Assembly (NCBI GenBank): GCA_012656075.1
Contig: JAAKBF010000378.1
Location: forward strand, 310,001-374,000
DNA from: Phytophthora hibernalis
Taxonomy: Eukaryota; Oomycota; Peronosporomycetes; Peronosporales; Peronosporaceae
Direction of reading: 5' to 3'
DNA length: 64,000 nt
Position 1 is the stretch's first letter. The number at the start of each line of letters is the position of its first letter. Below are positions 11,715 to 22,839 of this stretch, piece by piece. Below the pieces are notes generated by a model, which searched no databases, was not told the DNA's origin, and saw nothing but the letters and a program-made list of their open reading frames with translations. A program made the position numbers and the translations under genes.

Positions 11715-12964
11715 TTACCATAGGCTTATTCCAAATCCAGCTCCTGTATCAACAATCCACAGATCATCCGTAATTGTTAGTCGACGTAACCAACTCAAAG
11801 ATGTACCATATCGTCTACGTACCGAGGTGTCGATTTCACCAAAGCTCTTCATACAGCCTCCGTCGCCATCTTCCGACTCCTCTTTCTCCGAACCTGAAAG
11901 GCGGAATTCCTCCTCCATCTCGACATCCGTTGGCGGTTCACGCGTCCTTTGTTTCTTGGTAGCGCGCTGCACCGTAGCAATTTTATTGGTGTTGCTAGGC
12001 GCTCGCTTGGATGGTTGGGCATCCATGTTCGTACGGAAGAGCGGCCCACCGTCACGGTTTGCGTCGCGGTCAGCCTTCATGCGCTCTCACTGAACCTTCT
12101 GGTGCCCTTTCTGGAAGCAGTAGAAGCACCCTTGGTCCTGAACGCCGCTGCTTCCGTCTTGCTTGCGCTTCTTAGAGTCGTAACCGCGCGCCACACGGTC
12201 ACTTTGACGTTGTTGATGCGCGTCACCGACGTCGCATCACCAGATCCGGTGATCATCTTCTTGGACCTGTCACCAAATAGCTTGTTCAGCGCTATCTCCA
12301 CCTTTTCTGCGCTGAAAGCATCCTCCGAAAGCTCAATCGATGATGCCCATATTTCACTTGGAAGCTGCGCCAAAACTTGCACGCACATCATCGTCTCCGT
12401 CATCATCTCCTTCCGAGGAGCTTTTCGACTTCCGATTCATCTCGTTCCGCGCTTGGTTGAGCAGCGAGAACAGAGTCATGGTGTCTTTCCAATTCGAGCT
12501 TAGAATCCGATCCCAGCGGATCGTCAAGGACACCAAACCTCCAGCATCACCGAGTGCAAACTTGCGCTCGAGATGTTGCCAAATAACGTACACCTCCAGG
12601 TTCCTCACATCGTCTGGCAAGGACGACATGAGCGAGTTTGGGAGGGTCGAATTGAGGACGTGACGCATTGCTGCATCCGCCTTGCGCCATCCGTGATCTC
12701 CCTGCTCAATCCCAATTGCTCATCAGGAGGAGCTGCCTTCATGTCTATATCCGTCAGACGTGGCGGCGTTGACTCCAGGAAGTCACGCATGCCAACCTTC
12801 GGCTCCGGTTGACCGGTTTCGAGAAGCCGATTCACTACGTCCAGGTCCAACTGGGCCACGTGCGTGAGCAGCTTGTCTTTCTATGTAGCATACTCAATTT
12901 GTCGGCCTGAGAACTTTTCAAGGCCGACGTGCACAGTCTTCTCTTGCTTGGTCAAGACACTCAT
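11715..12964 (-). pseudogene. Inner Copia gag and protease
   Basis: ATG at 12,964 lies 16 bp inside the 5' LTR (MSVLTKQEKTVHVGLEKF). A TAG soon interrupts EYAT*KDKLLTHV where related copies have Trp, consistent with TGG to TAG. Gag continues with LPDDVRNLEVYVIWQHLE. The zinc knuckle CFYCFQKGHQKVQ (about 12,090-12,130) ends in a TGA exactly where the last Cys of CX2CX4HX4C belongs. Then come an acidic linker and the protease core WIVDTGAGFGIS (about 11,725-11,760). Confidence 0.85.
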
Positions 12965-12979
12965 CCGAAGTATCTGAAA

Positions 12980-13229
12980 TGTTGTTGTCTTGGGCGTTGT
13001 GGTGTGTTTATTAACCGTCAGACGGGGCGGCTAATTCAAAAGTGAGTGCCGTCCCCAGCTCTTCATTCGGTTGGGTTCTCTTTTCCTAAGTTGGCCTTGG
13101 CTGCCACTCAATAGCATCTCTTAAGCCCAGTATACTTATACTAATATCAAGTTCTAACCATTTCTGTTTCTAATTGGATTAGAAATAGGATCTGTTTACC
13201 AAAAGTTGGTACTTACCTAAACTACAACA
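12980..13229 (-). repeat. 5' LTR of the inner Copia
   Basis: 250-bp partner of 7572-7821. On the minus strand it should hold the promoter of the inner Copia, whose gag starts at 12,964. Confidence 0.92.
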
Positions 13230-13234
13230 CTATG

Positions 13235-14298
13235 CAGAGCCGTCCTATGATGGGAAGTGGTACTTTGCAGTGTTTGTTGCAATGGAAACCAGTTTGTGAC
13301 GGCTTACCTCCTCGAGCATCGTTCCGAAGTCTATCAGAAGTTGGAGGAGTATAATGAGCGCGTCAAGACGCAACAGCACGTACGAATGAAAGCGCTGAGA
13401 TCGGATAATGCAAAATGTTCAAAAAGCTGGAAAGTACGTGCGAGTCAAAGTTCGGAATGGGATTTGACAGCAGTATAAAGCACACGCCGGATAAAAATGG
13501 TGTTGCAGAGCGAATGGTGCGTACCATCACGGAGCGAATGCGGATCATACTGGTTCACTTCGACCTGCCAGAGATGTTGTGGGAGAAGCTGCAATAACGA
13601 CAGCACATTGTGTGAGCATTATACCAAGCTCGGTACGATGAATGGAGGTCCCATACACAGTTTGGCACCGCGAGACTCCTGCTTACGCGAAGTTGCGAAC
13701 TATTGGCTGTGCAGTCCTATCATATATGGACAAGGTTGAGAGACTGAAACTGCAGGCAAATGTGTATTCGTTGGCTATTCGAGAGAAGAGAGGTTATCGC
13801 TTGCTTGACAGCAAGACGAACAAGGCCTTCTACAGTCACACGGTGGTGTTCTATGAGAATAAAGCCGGCCGCTTGCTTACTTATTCTTCGTTAGCACCAA
13901 GTGAGGTTCCAACCAGCGACTACTTTGATGTGGATCGCTCACTGGAAGATGAGATTGAGCCGATGCTTGATGAAATGCATCAAGGTGCTAGTGAAGAGGA
14001 CACCGATGCAGATAGTCGTTCAACTGGTGGGGGCAACGATACCAGTGAAGATGACCGGACAGGTGCGGCAGATGAGAGAGATATCCGGTCTGGTGAGGCC
14101 AATAGTCAAGGTCCTTCTAGTTCTTGCACGGTGGCAGAACAATATGAAGAAAAAGAGGTAGACCACCTGCGAGGTGTGTGCGTGCCGAAAGAAAAAGAGG
14201 ACGAAAGAGAAAACGAACTGCGGAAGATAAAGAGGCACAAGCCGACTGTGAAGACACTGGCAGTAGTGAACCTCCAGCCACAAAGCGGCCCAATTTAG
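13235..14298 (+). pseudogene. Outer Copia integrase, remainder, and C-terminal tail
   Basis: Continues the integrase split at 7571: AEPSYDGKWYFAVFVAMET, then MKALRSDNAK (second catalytic Asp, about 13,395) and KNGVAERMVRTITER (Glu, about 13,510). A long tail follows at 13,642-14,298 with GYRLLDSKTNKAFYSHTVVF and an acidic Ser/Asp/Glu-rich segment linking integrase to RT. At least three frame breaks (13,290, 13,430, 13,600). Confidence 0.82.
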
Positions 14299-14408
14299 AG
14301 ACAGAAGTGCCGAGTAGTGCAACAAGTCAGGAACGTCAACGAACGTCCACTTGTACTGCATTGCGCGAGTACACGGGTTTGAAAGGCTCTCACTTTTAAG
14401 ACCATCCA

Positions 14409-15627
14409 GTGACACGGAATGGTGGAGTGAGTAAACCTCCTATGTGGTTTGGGGACTACGCGTATATTGCCTACGAGAATACCAATCCAGAAGAAGAAAT
14501 TAGCTCTTTGCCACCTAGATGGAAGAAAGCACGAGCTGAGGTGCAGCATACTTTGGCACATGAGTTGATCCTAGCTTGGTGTCATTCTACGGGTGAATTC
14601 ATTGAGCCAGACACCTTTGAAGAGGCAATGGAGAGGAATACTCCAAGCAGTGGAAGAAGGCAACCGATGACGAGTTCAACTCCCTGATGTACAACGATAC
14701 GTGGGAGCTGGTGCCTCAAAAGAAGAACATGAAAGTTCTGCAAAATCGGTGGATCTTTTGAGGCAAGTATCATGCCATTGGAGAAGTTGAGAGATTCAAA
14801 AGCGAGGCTTGTTTAAAAAGGCTTCATTCAGATATATGGCATTGACTACTTAGAAGTGTACTCATCCGTTGTGAGGCTGGAGACACTGCGGGTCTTGTTG
14901 ACACTCGCTGCTGTCTGGGACTATGAGGTACATCACATGGATGCTTTGACTGCGTTATTGAACGGTAAGATCGATGTTGAAGTTTACATGGAGCAGCCCA
15001 AAGGCTACAAAGTAAAAGGCAATGAGGACTGGGTTTGCCGATTGAAGAAAAGCCTGTACGGCTTAAAGCAAGGTCCACGAGTATGGTTTCAACTGCTCAA
15101 GACGTTCTTGGAGGAGCAGGTCTTCACGATGCTGCAGTCAGAGACATGTGTTGCAGTGAAAGTTAATGATGGAGAGTTGGTGTCCATTCCTCTCTCCTGG
15201 TTGCTCCTTCAACCGAGCTCATCAACAAAATGAAGCAGATGTTTCACGGTCGGTTCGCAATGAAGAATCTCGGAGAGTTTCACTACATTTTGGGCTGGGA
15301 TATCACGCGGGACCGTGCAGAGAGGACACGTTTATTAACCAGAAGAGGTATGCTGAGACGGTGCTCAAGCGATTCGATATGGAAAGTTGCAATGGCTGCA
15401 GGACTCCGAGCACTGCAGACTTGAAGCTGAGCAAGGCAATGTGTCCAACTGAGGATGATGAACGGAAGCTCATGAGTGCTAAGCCATATCGTGCCGTCGT
15501 CGGGAGTTTAATGTATTTGATGCTTGGAACTCGCCCAGATTTGGCCTATCTCGTGAGAGAATGTAGCCAATTTCTGGAGAACCCGGGCATATTGCATTGG
15601 AGAGCGGCAAAACGTGGCTTGCGCTAA
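14409..15627 (+). pseudogene. Outer Copia reverse transcriptase lacking the YVDD motif
   Basis: RT elements in order: SLPPRWKKARAEV region, EVHHMDALTALLNGKIDVEV (about 14,925), SLYGLKQGPRVWFQLLK (about 15,050), then PLSWLLLQPSSS where YVDD should be, and INQKRYAETVLKRFD, VVGSLMYLMLGTRPDLAYLV (about 15,500). Comparison with the family pattern implies a short deletion at about 15,190-15,205 that removed the catalytic YVDD. The frame ends at 15,627 without RNase H. Confidence 0.85.
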
Positions 15628-16417
15628 TTGCGCCGGCCACTTTTGCCGTCGCTGTGTCATATTTATAATTTACCACCCCAAGTGCCGTACTAACCACTAT
15701 TCGCGCCCCCTTCTTATCGAACGTAACGCGCCACATTCTAGCCCGGGTGCGTGAAATTTAATAACGTAACACACCATTTAAGCCTTCCTGTATAACCTTA
15801 TATATTATCCATTGAAACAAAGTGTGTTCCAAGACCCGATACAAATTGGCGGATTTATAAGACTGGTCACTTGAAATTTGTATCGGATCGGTACCTACTT
15901 TTCGAGCTTCGAATTAATCCCTATAGGCAACGTACCCGTTGCACTACCAGGAAAATTGAGTGAATATATCTTGACAAAAATTGGCAAACTACATTGATAT
16001 CATGGAGTTAACGTTTGTCTGCTTTTCTTCCACAAGGCCGTCCGCTAGCGCCCGGGTGAGCTCTGAAATTCGAATGAAATGGTGGTGAGCTGCTTTGTTT
16101 AAACAAGTACCGGCATCATGTTTCGACATGTTGAGGCTCTCATCGCAGGCTGAAGCCTCGCCAACCCTTTGGAAGCTACCAGCACTAGCTTTCATGCCAA
16201 ATGTTGTAATTTGTTTTAGAAGAATGATTTTTAAAATCGTGGTGATCCAGCATAGGGAGACGAACATTAGGAGCGGTGAATTGTATTTAGGTTTCATCGT
16301 GGAAGATACTCAGGTTGATTTATATCACTGCTAGTTGAGTGCATGTAGCTTCCTAGTTTGCGTGGAAAATGTCTAATTCTGCCGGACAACAGAACCACCC
16401 ACCTGGCTTGAAGTAAA
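15626..16417. other. AT-rich spacer with a long hairpin
   Basis: No recognisable gene. Short frames (e.g. minus 15,989-16,297) resemble nothing I know. It contains a perfect 12-bp inverted repeat described separately. Confidence 0.4.
15836..15886. repeat. Hairpin, 12-bp arms
   Basis: CCGATACAAATT (15,836-15,847) and AATTTGTATCGG (15,875-15,886) are exact inverted copies with a 27-nt loop. It could be a small MITE footprint or the two ends of a relic. Confidence 0.6.
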
Positions 16418-16715
16418 CGTGGGGTGTTCTCGTCGAAGACGTTGTACGGGCGACCAGTGAGCTTCACTGTTCTGCTCTCACCTTACCACTTGCAAATTAA
16501 ACGGGTGCGAGAGCGGGATATCGAAATCGCTCAACTGCTGCAAGCCTCTATCACTCCACACATTGAACTCGACGAGTCGTTAGTGCACATTGCGTCACCG
16601 TCTAAAACCTCGGCGAGTGTCTGCCTGGACCCATAAGTGCTATATGCGCACGTACCACACGACTTTAAAGGATACGTCCTGTCATTCGACGGGTCGGCGA
16701 AGACGGAGAAGTATG
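16418..16715 (+). pseudogene. Copy C pol: RNase H and start of second RNase H
   Basis: Encodes the end of the RT-associated RNase H (LLSPYHLQIKRVRERDIEIA) and, after a stop, the beginning of a second RNase HI domain (VLSFDGSAKTEKY at about 16,675-16,715), where the LINE insertion interrupts it. Confidence 0.75.
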
Positions 16716-17824
16716 CTGGTCTCACGCTGGGCAGCTAAGAGGAGGCCATTCTTGCTTTGAAACTCCCGGAGACGCCCAAGGGCATCACCAGGGCAAGTGA
16801 TCGCTGGTTGTTCGGACGAACAGGTGGACCTGCTGGGCGACGTGGTGGAAAAGATGGCGGCGGCATGCTGGAATTTAGGAGCTGCGCTCTATCTGCTCGC
16901 GGTGTGGCGCTGGCTCGTCGCGCATTTTGACGAGCTCAACGATGTGTCCAAGGATCACCACGTGAATGGCCTGATGAACCGACTCCGTGAGGGGCACCAA
17001 AACGTAGTTCGCGAAGTCACCTCAGTCGCGGCCTCAAAATTGACCGCCAAGTTAGGGCGAGAAGTGTGCAAAACGCTAGGGGAGGACTGGACAGGCCCAG
17101 CCCGTCCGATACTGCACCGGGGGTGTTTATACCTGGTGTTCTTTGCTGGGGAGCACGAGGAGAGCCTTCTCGTGGAGTCAGTGGCACGGTCATATTTCGG
17201 GTGCAGCAGATGACGGGCGCGTACGCGACTCATTACATCCGCAGCACCATATACGAGGGAAGGCGGTGGCGGCCGTCAAGGCCACACAATTGCGGCTTCT
17301 AATAGGGCTACGGCACTGCACCAAGACGGCATGGGGACGTATCCATGTGGTAGGCGACAACGCTGCTGTGCTGAGACAGCAGACGGTGAGACGACCGCCC
17401 AAGGAGAAGCACCTCAGAGGAGTGTACTGGAGGACGCGGCGTGCGGAAGATGCAGCGGCGGTGGTCACCTGGACCACACAACCTTGGGAGTACAATAGGA
17501 CGGCGACAGAGTTGGCGAATATGGCACGCTCGACTGAGCTCACGGTGGAATGGCAGACTCAGGCACCGACGCAGGATGGGTCAAAATGGGCCAGCATTAT
17601 GGACAGATTATCGAATGATGTCCGGCAGTGGTTCGCTGCGACCGACACGAAGGCCTCGGCGGAGGCCGTGGGCGGCGCGGTGTAACTATAGGGGCAACGG
17701 TCGACAACCCTGTGTGAGCACAAATTCGACCGCGAACACTCGCTGACAGAACTACTGGCGTCGAGCGAGACCGGGCATTAGGTAGCGTTAGCACAGACTA
17801 AATGACATCAATTCAAAATCAAAA
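16716..17824 (+). mobile_element. 5'-truncated LINE (non-LTR) insertion
   Basis: Flanked by a 19-bp direct repeat, GCGAAGACGGAGAAGTATG (16,697-16,715) and GCGAACACGGAGAAGTATG (17,825-17,843), one mismatch, typical of a LINE target-site duplication. The 3' end is A-rich (TCAATTCAAAATCAAAA). Removing the insert rejoins the Ty3 second RNase H as LSFDGSAKTEK-YGGYGSCSWIVWRL, matching copies A and B. About 1.1 kb of 3' LINE sequence remains. Confidence 0.85.
16797..17685 (+). pseudogene. LINE C-terminal region with RNase H
   Basis: A frame with AAACWNLGAALYLLAVWRWL (16,797-17,213) precedes RNase H pieces: the Gly-rich entry RGEPSRGVSGTVIFRVQ (other frame, about 17,155-17,205), the Asp in IHVVGDNAAVLRQ (about 17,340-17,375) and the closing WEYNRTATELANMARS (about 17,488-17,530), which corresponds to the 'N..AD.LAN.A' signature of LINE RNase H. 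Frame breaks near 17,200. The reverse transcriptase itself is lost by 5' truncation. Confidence 0.65.
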
Positions 17825-18994
17825 GCGAACACGGAGAAGTATGGCGGCTATGGTAGTTGCTCGTGGATCGTGTGGCGGTTGCCGATGTGGAACATTGTGA
17901 TCGCTGCGAATGCCCACCTTCTTCAATATCGCCCAGTATTCCGGAATGAATAACGGTGTCATCGCGGCCCTTGACCAGGGCATCTACGACTTTATTATAG
18001 TCGGCGATTCCAGGCTCGCAATCCAGCAATCCATGGGGATCGCATGCAGGAAGGAGACGTTGCAAATTCAGTTGGCGCGCCATAAGGAACTCATCAATCG
18101 CCTCAACTCAGTACGGTACCTCCATGTAGTCCAATGCTACAACTCAGCGGTGGATACGTTAGCCACTGAAGCTCTTGAAGCGAAAGATGGGCGTTTCATT
18201 CTTAGCGGTGACCGCAAAGCTGAGCTAAAGGCGTTGAACTGGATACAGGAGAAGCTGTATGTCGGGGAGAGCTCGACGGAGGAAGCAGAAGAAGCCCTCC
18301 TAAAATATCAGCGATTGCTCGAAGTCAAACTCAACTAGTTCGCCGAGTTCGATTCGCCGAAGATGAAGGACAAGACCCAGCGAGCGAACCAGCACTCGGC
18401 GTGCCAGTAGAGGCCGACTCGCCGGTTTTACCAGACAATGATGGCCCAGTCGACGAGTTCGAGATGGAATGCCACCCTCCGGAGGTTCAGCAAGTAGTAG
18501 AGCAGGGAAAAGCTTGCTCAGAACGTCAGGAACTGCCAAGTGCTGAAGACGTCAAACCTCTAGTGGTCCAAGCAGAGCTACGAGGCCGGATATCAACGGC
18601 GCAAGACGAAGAATGTCGATGGTCTGACCTGAAGAAGTATTTGCGAGGTGAATTCGATGAGCTCACTCGACGAAGAGCCGGCGACGCCGTCAAAGTAGCC
18701 GATAATGTTGTACTAAGCGAGGACGGCCTACTGTATTACATGATCCGTCTCAGAGAGCGAGGAAGACCCGACGAGCACGACACGAAGCTAAGAATGGTTG
18801 TACTGTCTACACTCATCGACGAGATCTTGGCGAATTGCCATAACTCAATCGAAGGAGGACATCAAGGCATCGTTAGGACTTACCACCGGGTGAAAGCTAA
18901 CTACTATTGGATTGATATGTATCCCGACGTGGTCAAGCATGTGCAAACCTGTGAAGATTGCAACACCAGTGAGAGACTTCTTCTTAGAATGTAG
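17825..18994 (+). pseudogene. Copy C pol: second RNase H and integrase zinc finger
   Basis: After the LINE, RNase HI continues: SGMNNGVIAALDQGIYDFII, VVGDSRLAIQQSMG (Asp; actual text IIVGDSRLAIQQ at about 18,000) and NSAVDTLATEALE (Asp; about 18,135-18,175). A linker leads to LRGRISTAQDEECRWSDLK and the integrase H2C2 finger: HNSIEGGHQGIVRTYH ... VQTCEDC (about 18,838-18,960). The reading stops at 18,994 by fusion to unrelated antisense-gene sequence. Confidence 0.82.
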
Positions 18995-21765
18995 ACGCTG
19001 GCGGGCCGCGTCGATCTCGCTCGCTGGGACGAAAATTGGAGTCTCCGGGAACTCGGCGAGAACTTGATAGCATGGACGAGACGGATTGAACACATCCATC
19101 CACTTCCGTAGCCCATCGAGAGTAGTTGGCGTCGGCGCTACACTAGAGTTGCCTCCGATATCTTGCATCTTGACCGCGGAACGACATGTCAACATTTTCG
19201 TCCAGCAACGAGCAGACCCATAATGATAGAACTCCACGTTGCGAGTCTGACGCATTGAGGGAGTCTCTCGAGCCTCGCGCACAACCGCCTGTGCCGCATG
19301 AGCGCGCAGTGTCGCCATTAGCAACTGCAAGGGTGCTGGCAATACCACCGCACCGGGGACGTCGAAGGCTGACTCGGCAAAGGAATGTTTGGAGTTTTCT
19401 TGGATGACTTTGACGAGCGCGAACATGTCGAACGCTTGTTGGAAGCCGGCGCCTTGCCTTCGTAGACGACTGGGCGACAGGAGGAACTGCCCGTGCCGTC
19501 TTGGGTTTCGAGGCCTTAGGTTTGGCGGTCTGAGGGGCCGGTACAAGCTGGCTCGATGACTTGGGGTCAGCGCCATCAACTATCGATGAGCTCTTGGCCT
19601 TCTTGGCAACCCGGCGAGAAGGCTTGGGAGCAGACCGCTTCTTCGACGAGACCTTCGATTGGGGAGCCGGCCCACTCCCTCGCTTGACGGAACGCGGAGC
19701 TTTTCGACGAGCATAGCTCTGTAGCTTGCCACGCGGAGGCGCTCGGCCCGAGAAGATCACGGTGCTAGCTGACGAAGAACTACTGTCTTCAGCCTCGACA
19801 TCCACAAGGAAATCTCGACGAGACAGTCCGTTAGACGAGGTCCCAAGCGAACCAATCGGCGAAGAATGCGAAATAGACATCGGCTCGCTGGCTTGACTCA
19901 GCGGGAGACCAAGTTCAATGTCACCAGATGGGACAACCACGGCCACATTCGACGGAGCAGACGCATGTGGACCATCCAAAGCATCTTCGTCAGGGACGTT
20001 AAACTCGGCGAGCATGGCCTCAGTGATGCAAGTAGCATTCTTTGCTGCTGCTCGGGGAGCGCGACGTCGAGGAGAGCCCAGAGGAGGAGGCACATTGGGG
20101 TTGGTCGAAGCTTGAACAGAGACGACGGAACTCAGCGAAGGGGTTACCACGGAAGCAGACGAACTCGACAAGACCACTGCCGGAGCCGCATCTATCGACG
20201 AATCAGTGGACGCCACAGATCCCAATACTGGACTCGGCGAGGAACTTGTAAGACCGAGCGAAGAACCCTAGGCCAAACTACCAAAGCTGCACTTGCTGGG
20301 GTACCATTCACCGAGCTCGCTGTAGCTGAAATGGCAGGGTCTGAAGATAGCCAGCTCGTCGAGCTCGCTGGACTGAGCGAGAGGGTAACTTCACAGGGCC
20401 GGCGCGAAGAACGAAGCTCAAGCCACTCGGGGAAGCGCTCGGCAATGAGCCGTAGGGGCGGGCATTAATTTGGAGCTCCCTGGGATCCAACCCCGAGACA
20501 TTCACGCCACCCAGAGCAGCGACGGCCAAGTGCGGGTCGTATACTAGCCACTCCGTGAAGAGCGGTGTGCTCCGCCTTGATCTCGATACTCTTCTGATCA
20601 AGACTTGCACAAGTCCGGTCGCGACTCTCGAGCTCGGCTTGGAGTTTCTGAATAGTCACCTCAGTAGCATGGGTCCCGTTTTGCTGAGCGATACTTGTTC
20701 GGGATTCCGCCGTGAGCTGAGCGATCGTCTTGTTGAACGACTCTGTGAGCTCAGTCGTGCGCAAAGAACCCTAGTGATAAACTTCCAACTCTTTTGTGAC
20801 GGTACCCAGCTTGTGGCTCAAGGAGGCCGACTCAGCGATCGCCGACTCCATTCGAGTGGGACGAGCAGAAGCCACTCGCTCAGACTTGGCGAGTTTGATT
20901 CGAAGCTCGATGACCTCGGCAGACGCATCCGGGAGGGTTACAACATCGCGTTGCAGCGCAGACAGGATAGAAGTTGGCGATGTCGCCCCGAGGATAGCCT
21001 GGCGAGTTGAGGCATCGGCGGGTGGAGGAGAGCTGGTCAGCAGAAACGAGACCAGCTGAGCGAGAGAAGCATCACGCTGTCTCTGCCCTTCTTCTTGCTG
21101 AGCGAGAACTCGACGAATCCCAGGGAGACCAGCGAAATCGCCTGCCGCGAGATTCGCCTAGTCACCCTCTGGCTCAACTAAGGTAGCTGAGCTACCAGCG
21201 ATTTCCACTGATGAGTCCAGCGGTCCCGACCGAGCCGAAGTATCAGCCTGCTGAAGACCCTGTGCGGCCTCAGCAGTGGGCGTCGGACCTGGGCTAGACC
21301 CAGCGATTGAAGATTCCGGCGAACCCAGTGAGTTCGTCAAGCCGACGGAACCCTGAGAATCCATCGACGAGTCGATCAGCAGGTCTGAGCAACGAAACTG
21401 GGCCGTCGAAGTCCAACGACGCGTGAACAGCGCTTCTACAGCAGCGCACGATGAAGACGACGACACTTGAGGAGCAAAATAAGCTCGCGAAGAAGGAAAG
21501 ACTTGACGAGGCGGCGAAGCGGTAAGGACGCAACGGGAAGCTGCCAAGCGCACACACGCGGCGGGTTAGATGACCAAAGGTGAGAACAAGAAGCATGCCA
21601 AACCCGGGAGGCGTACCTGGTCAGCGAAGGAAGCGGTGGCATCCTCGACGGGCTTCCTGAGGGTGACAGCACTTGACTCGACGAGATTTCCAACCGAAGG
21701 AAAGTTGGAGAACGGAGTGATGAATGAGACACTCACCAGCCTGGTCGTATCACGCCCGGGGCAGT
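18985..21765 (-). pseudogene. Antisense gene of Ty3 copy C (aORF-C), frame-broken
   Basis: Lies antisense between the truncated pol and the 3' LTR, like aORF-A and aORF-B. First exon ends ...RKPVEDATASFADQ next to the LTR, followed by a 76-nt intron (21,541-21,616; GTACGC donor, ATCTAAC branch, TTGGCAG acceptor). Then a coiled-coil section (TIQKLQAELESRDRT, 20,465-20,764), a Ser/Ala/Pro/Lys-rich section (19,143-20,225, 360 codons, with basic runs such as KPSRRVAKKAK), and a more globular part (TTLDGLRKWMDVFNPSRP, ASEIDAARQRL) cut off at about 18,985. Function unknown. The start codon is not resolved. Confidence 0.5.
21541..21616 (-). other. Predicted intron of aORF-C
   Basis: Minus-strand GTACGC...TTGGCAG, 76 nt, branch ATCTAAC at about 21,564-21,570. 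Its position after a short first exon matches introns in copies A and B. Confidence 0.55.
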
Positions 21766-22326
21766 TGTGGTGTAGGGAAATCCAGATTTTGGGTGACCCT
21801 ACACTAGGAGAGCCTAAGCTAGACCAGTGGGTACATCGCACACAAGAGGATCAAGAGGGTACACTATCAAGTGGGTACGCTGCCGAGTGGATACATCGCA
21901 GTCAAAGGGAACTGATTTAAACGGGAACCGCACTTAGCTGGACTCAGCGAAGGACGGACTCAGCGATGGACGGGCTCGACGATAATCGACTCGCCGAAAT
22001 TTGGACTCGGCGAAAGTCGACTTGGCGAAGAACATGCCTCGGGGAAGATATATCAACTGGGGGATAAATCAGGATCTGGGCGAAGAGTCGCCGAGAAATA
22101 GGTAAACAGCTTGACACCAAGGGACGGAGCTGGTCGAAGAGTCGACTCCATTTCGTTAGATATTTGTATAGGACCGAAAGAAGACCATAGGGAAGAGCCC
22201 GAAGGGGCCCTCCGAAGACATAGAGATAACAATCAGAGCAGAATCTTCTAAGTCCAAGAACAGTGTATATTTTCCGGTAAGTCCCTGCGTGGGCTGGATT
22301 ATGTCTGTCGTCGTTCCCGAGATGCA
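21766..22326 (+). repeat. 3' LTR of Ty3 copy C (LTR family II)
   Basis: 561 bp, TGTGGTGTAGGG...GATGCA, preceded by purine-rich CCGGGGCAGT. The reverse complement of the same LTR family is at 51,894-52,517. Contains tracts rich in 'GACTCGGCGA'-like words. Confidence 0.8.
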
Positions 22327-22839
22327 TAGCTTGTAGGGGAGCCGTCTGGTAGTGCCAAGAGATCAAGGTTGGCCCGGGCTGGGAACTTCTCGCTACCAAG
22401 CGAAGACAAGCCTAGTCGATTCGACGAGCCGGTGGATCTGCACAACCCAAGACACCGTAACCTCCTAGCTGGGCGTAATCTGCGCCTGGTGACCTGTAAA
22501 AGCGCTCGCGCGCTGTCTTCCATCCTTTGGTGGAGGGCACGGGATTTATCACGGAGACTGCCCTGCTCAGGCGAGTCTCTGGGGAGTTTGGAGCTTGGTA
22601 TTTGTTGGGAACAACACTCAACTGAACCCCGGCTGGGGTGAACCGCAAAGGAAACCGACAGGAAACCTGCGCAAGCCCAACATCGCCGACCTGACTCGGC
22701 GAATTGTTGTGCTGTTGCGTGGAAGTCGAACTAACGACGTTTTCTGTGAAATCACCACACCACAGTAGTCCTTATTCTTCATCGAAATGGAGAAAGACCA
22801 AAACTCACGGGAAGCTGTGAAGTACCTCAACACAGATAC
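22327..22839. other. Unassigned spacer
   Basis: No recognised coding sequence between the copy C LTR and the next Copia fragment. Short minus-strand frames exist but match nothing I know. Confidence 0.35.

Larger units (their letters stand above)
7572..13229 (-). mobile_element. Inner Copia retrotransposon with both LTRs, about 5.66 kb
   Basis: Two 250-bp LTRs (TGTTG...CAACA) flank a minus-strand gag-protease-integrase-RT-RNase H series, the Copia order. A 5-bp target duplication is seen as TTATG (7567-7571) and CTATG (13,230-13,234), one base apart. By eye the LTRs differ at about eight of 250 positions, so the insertion is not very recent. It lies inside the integrase of the outer Copia. 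Confidence 0.93.
5863..15625 (+). mobile_element. Outer Copia (Ty1-type) retrotransposon, 3'-truncated and interrupted
   Basis: Order PBS-gag-protease-integrase-RT on the plus strand identifies a Copia-superfamily element. It is split at 7571/13,230 by the inner Copia, and joining the two halves restores the frame across the target site (DTWGSY then AEPSYDGKWYF). The element stops abruptly near 15,625 in the RT/RNase H connection (LHWRAAKRGLR), so RNase H and the 3' LTR are missing. Many frame breaks show it is dead. Confidence 0.85.
16418..22326 (+). mobile_element. Ty3/Gypsy copy C: internally deleted, with 3' LTR
   Basis: Starts within the RT-linked RNase H (SKTLYGRPVSFTVLLSPYHL), continues through a second RNase H (interrupted by a LINE), the integrase zinc finger (to about 18,975), then jumps to the antisense gene and ends in an LTR at 21,766-22,326. 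The integrase core, chromodomain and 5' half are missing. Residues match the corresponding parts of copy A at 44.8-46.2 kb, so it is a diverged relative. Confidence 0.85.

Noticed and set aside
15989..16297. Minus-strand 102-codon ORF as a gene
   Set aside because: AT-rich, no recognisable motif, no conserved neighbour; left unannotated.
19866..20468. Plus-strand 200-codon ORF
   Set aside because: Arg-rich shadow of aORF-C on the opposite strand.
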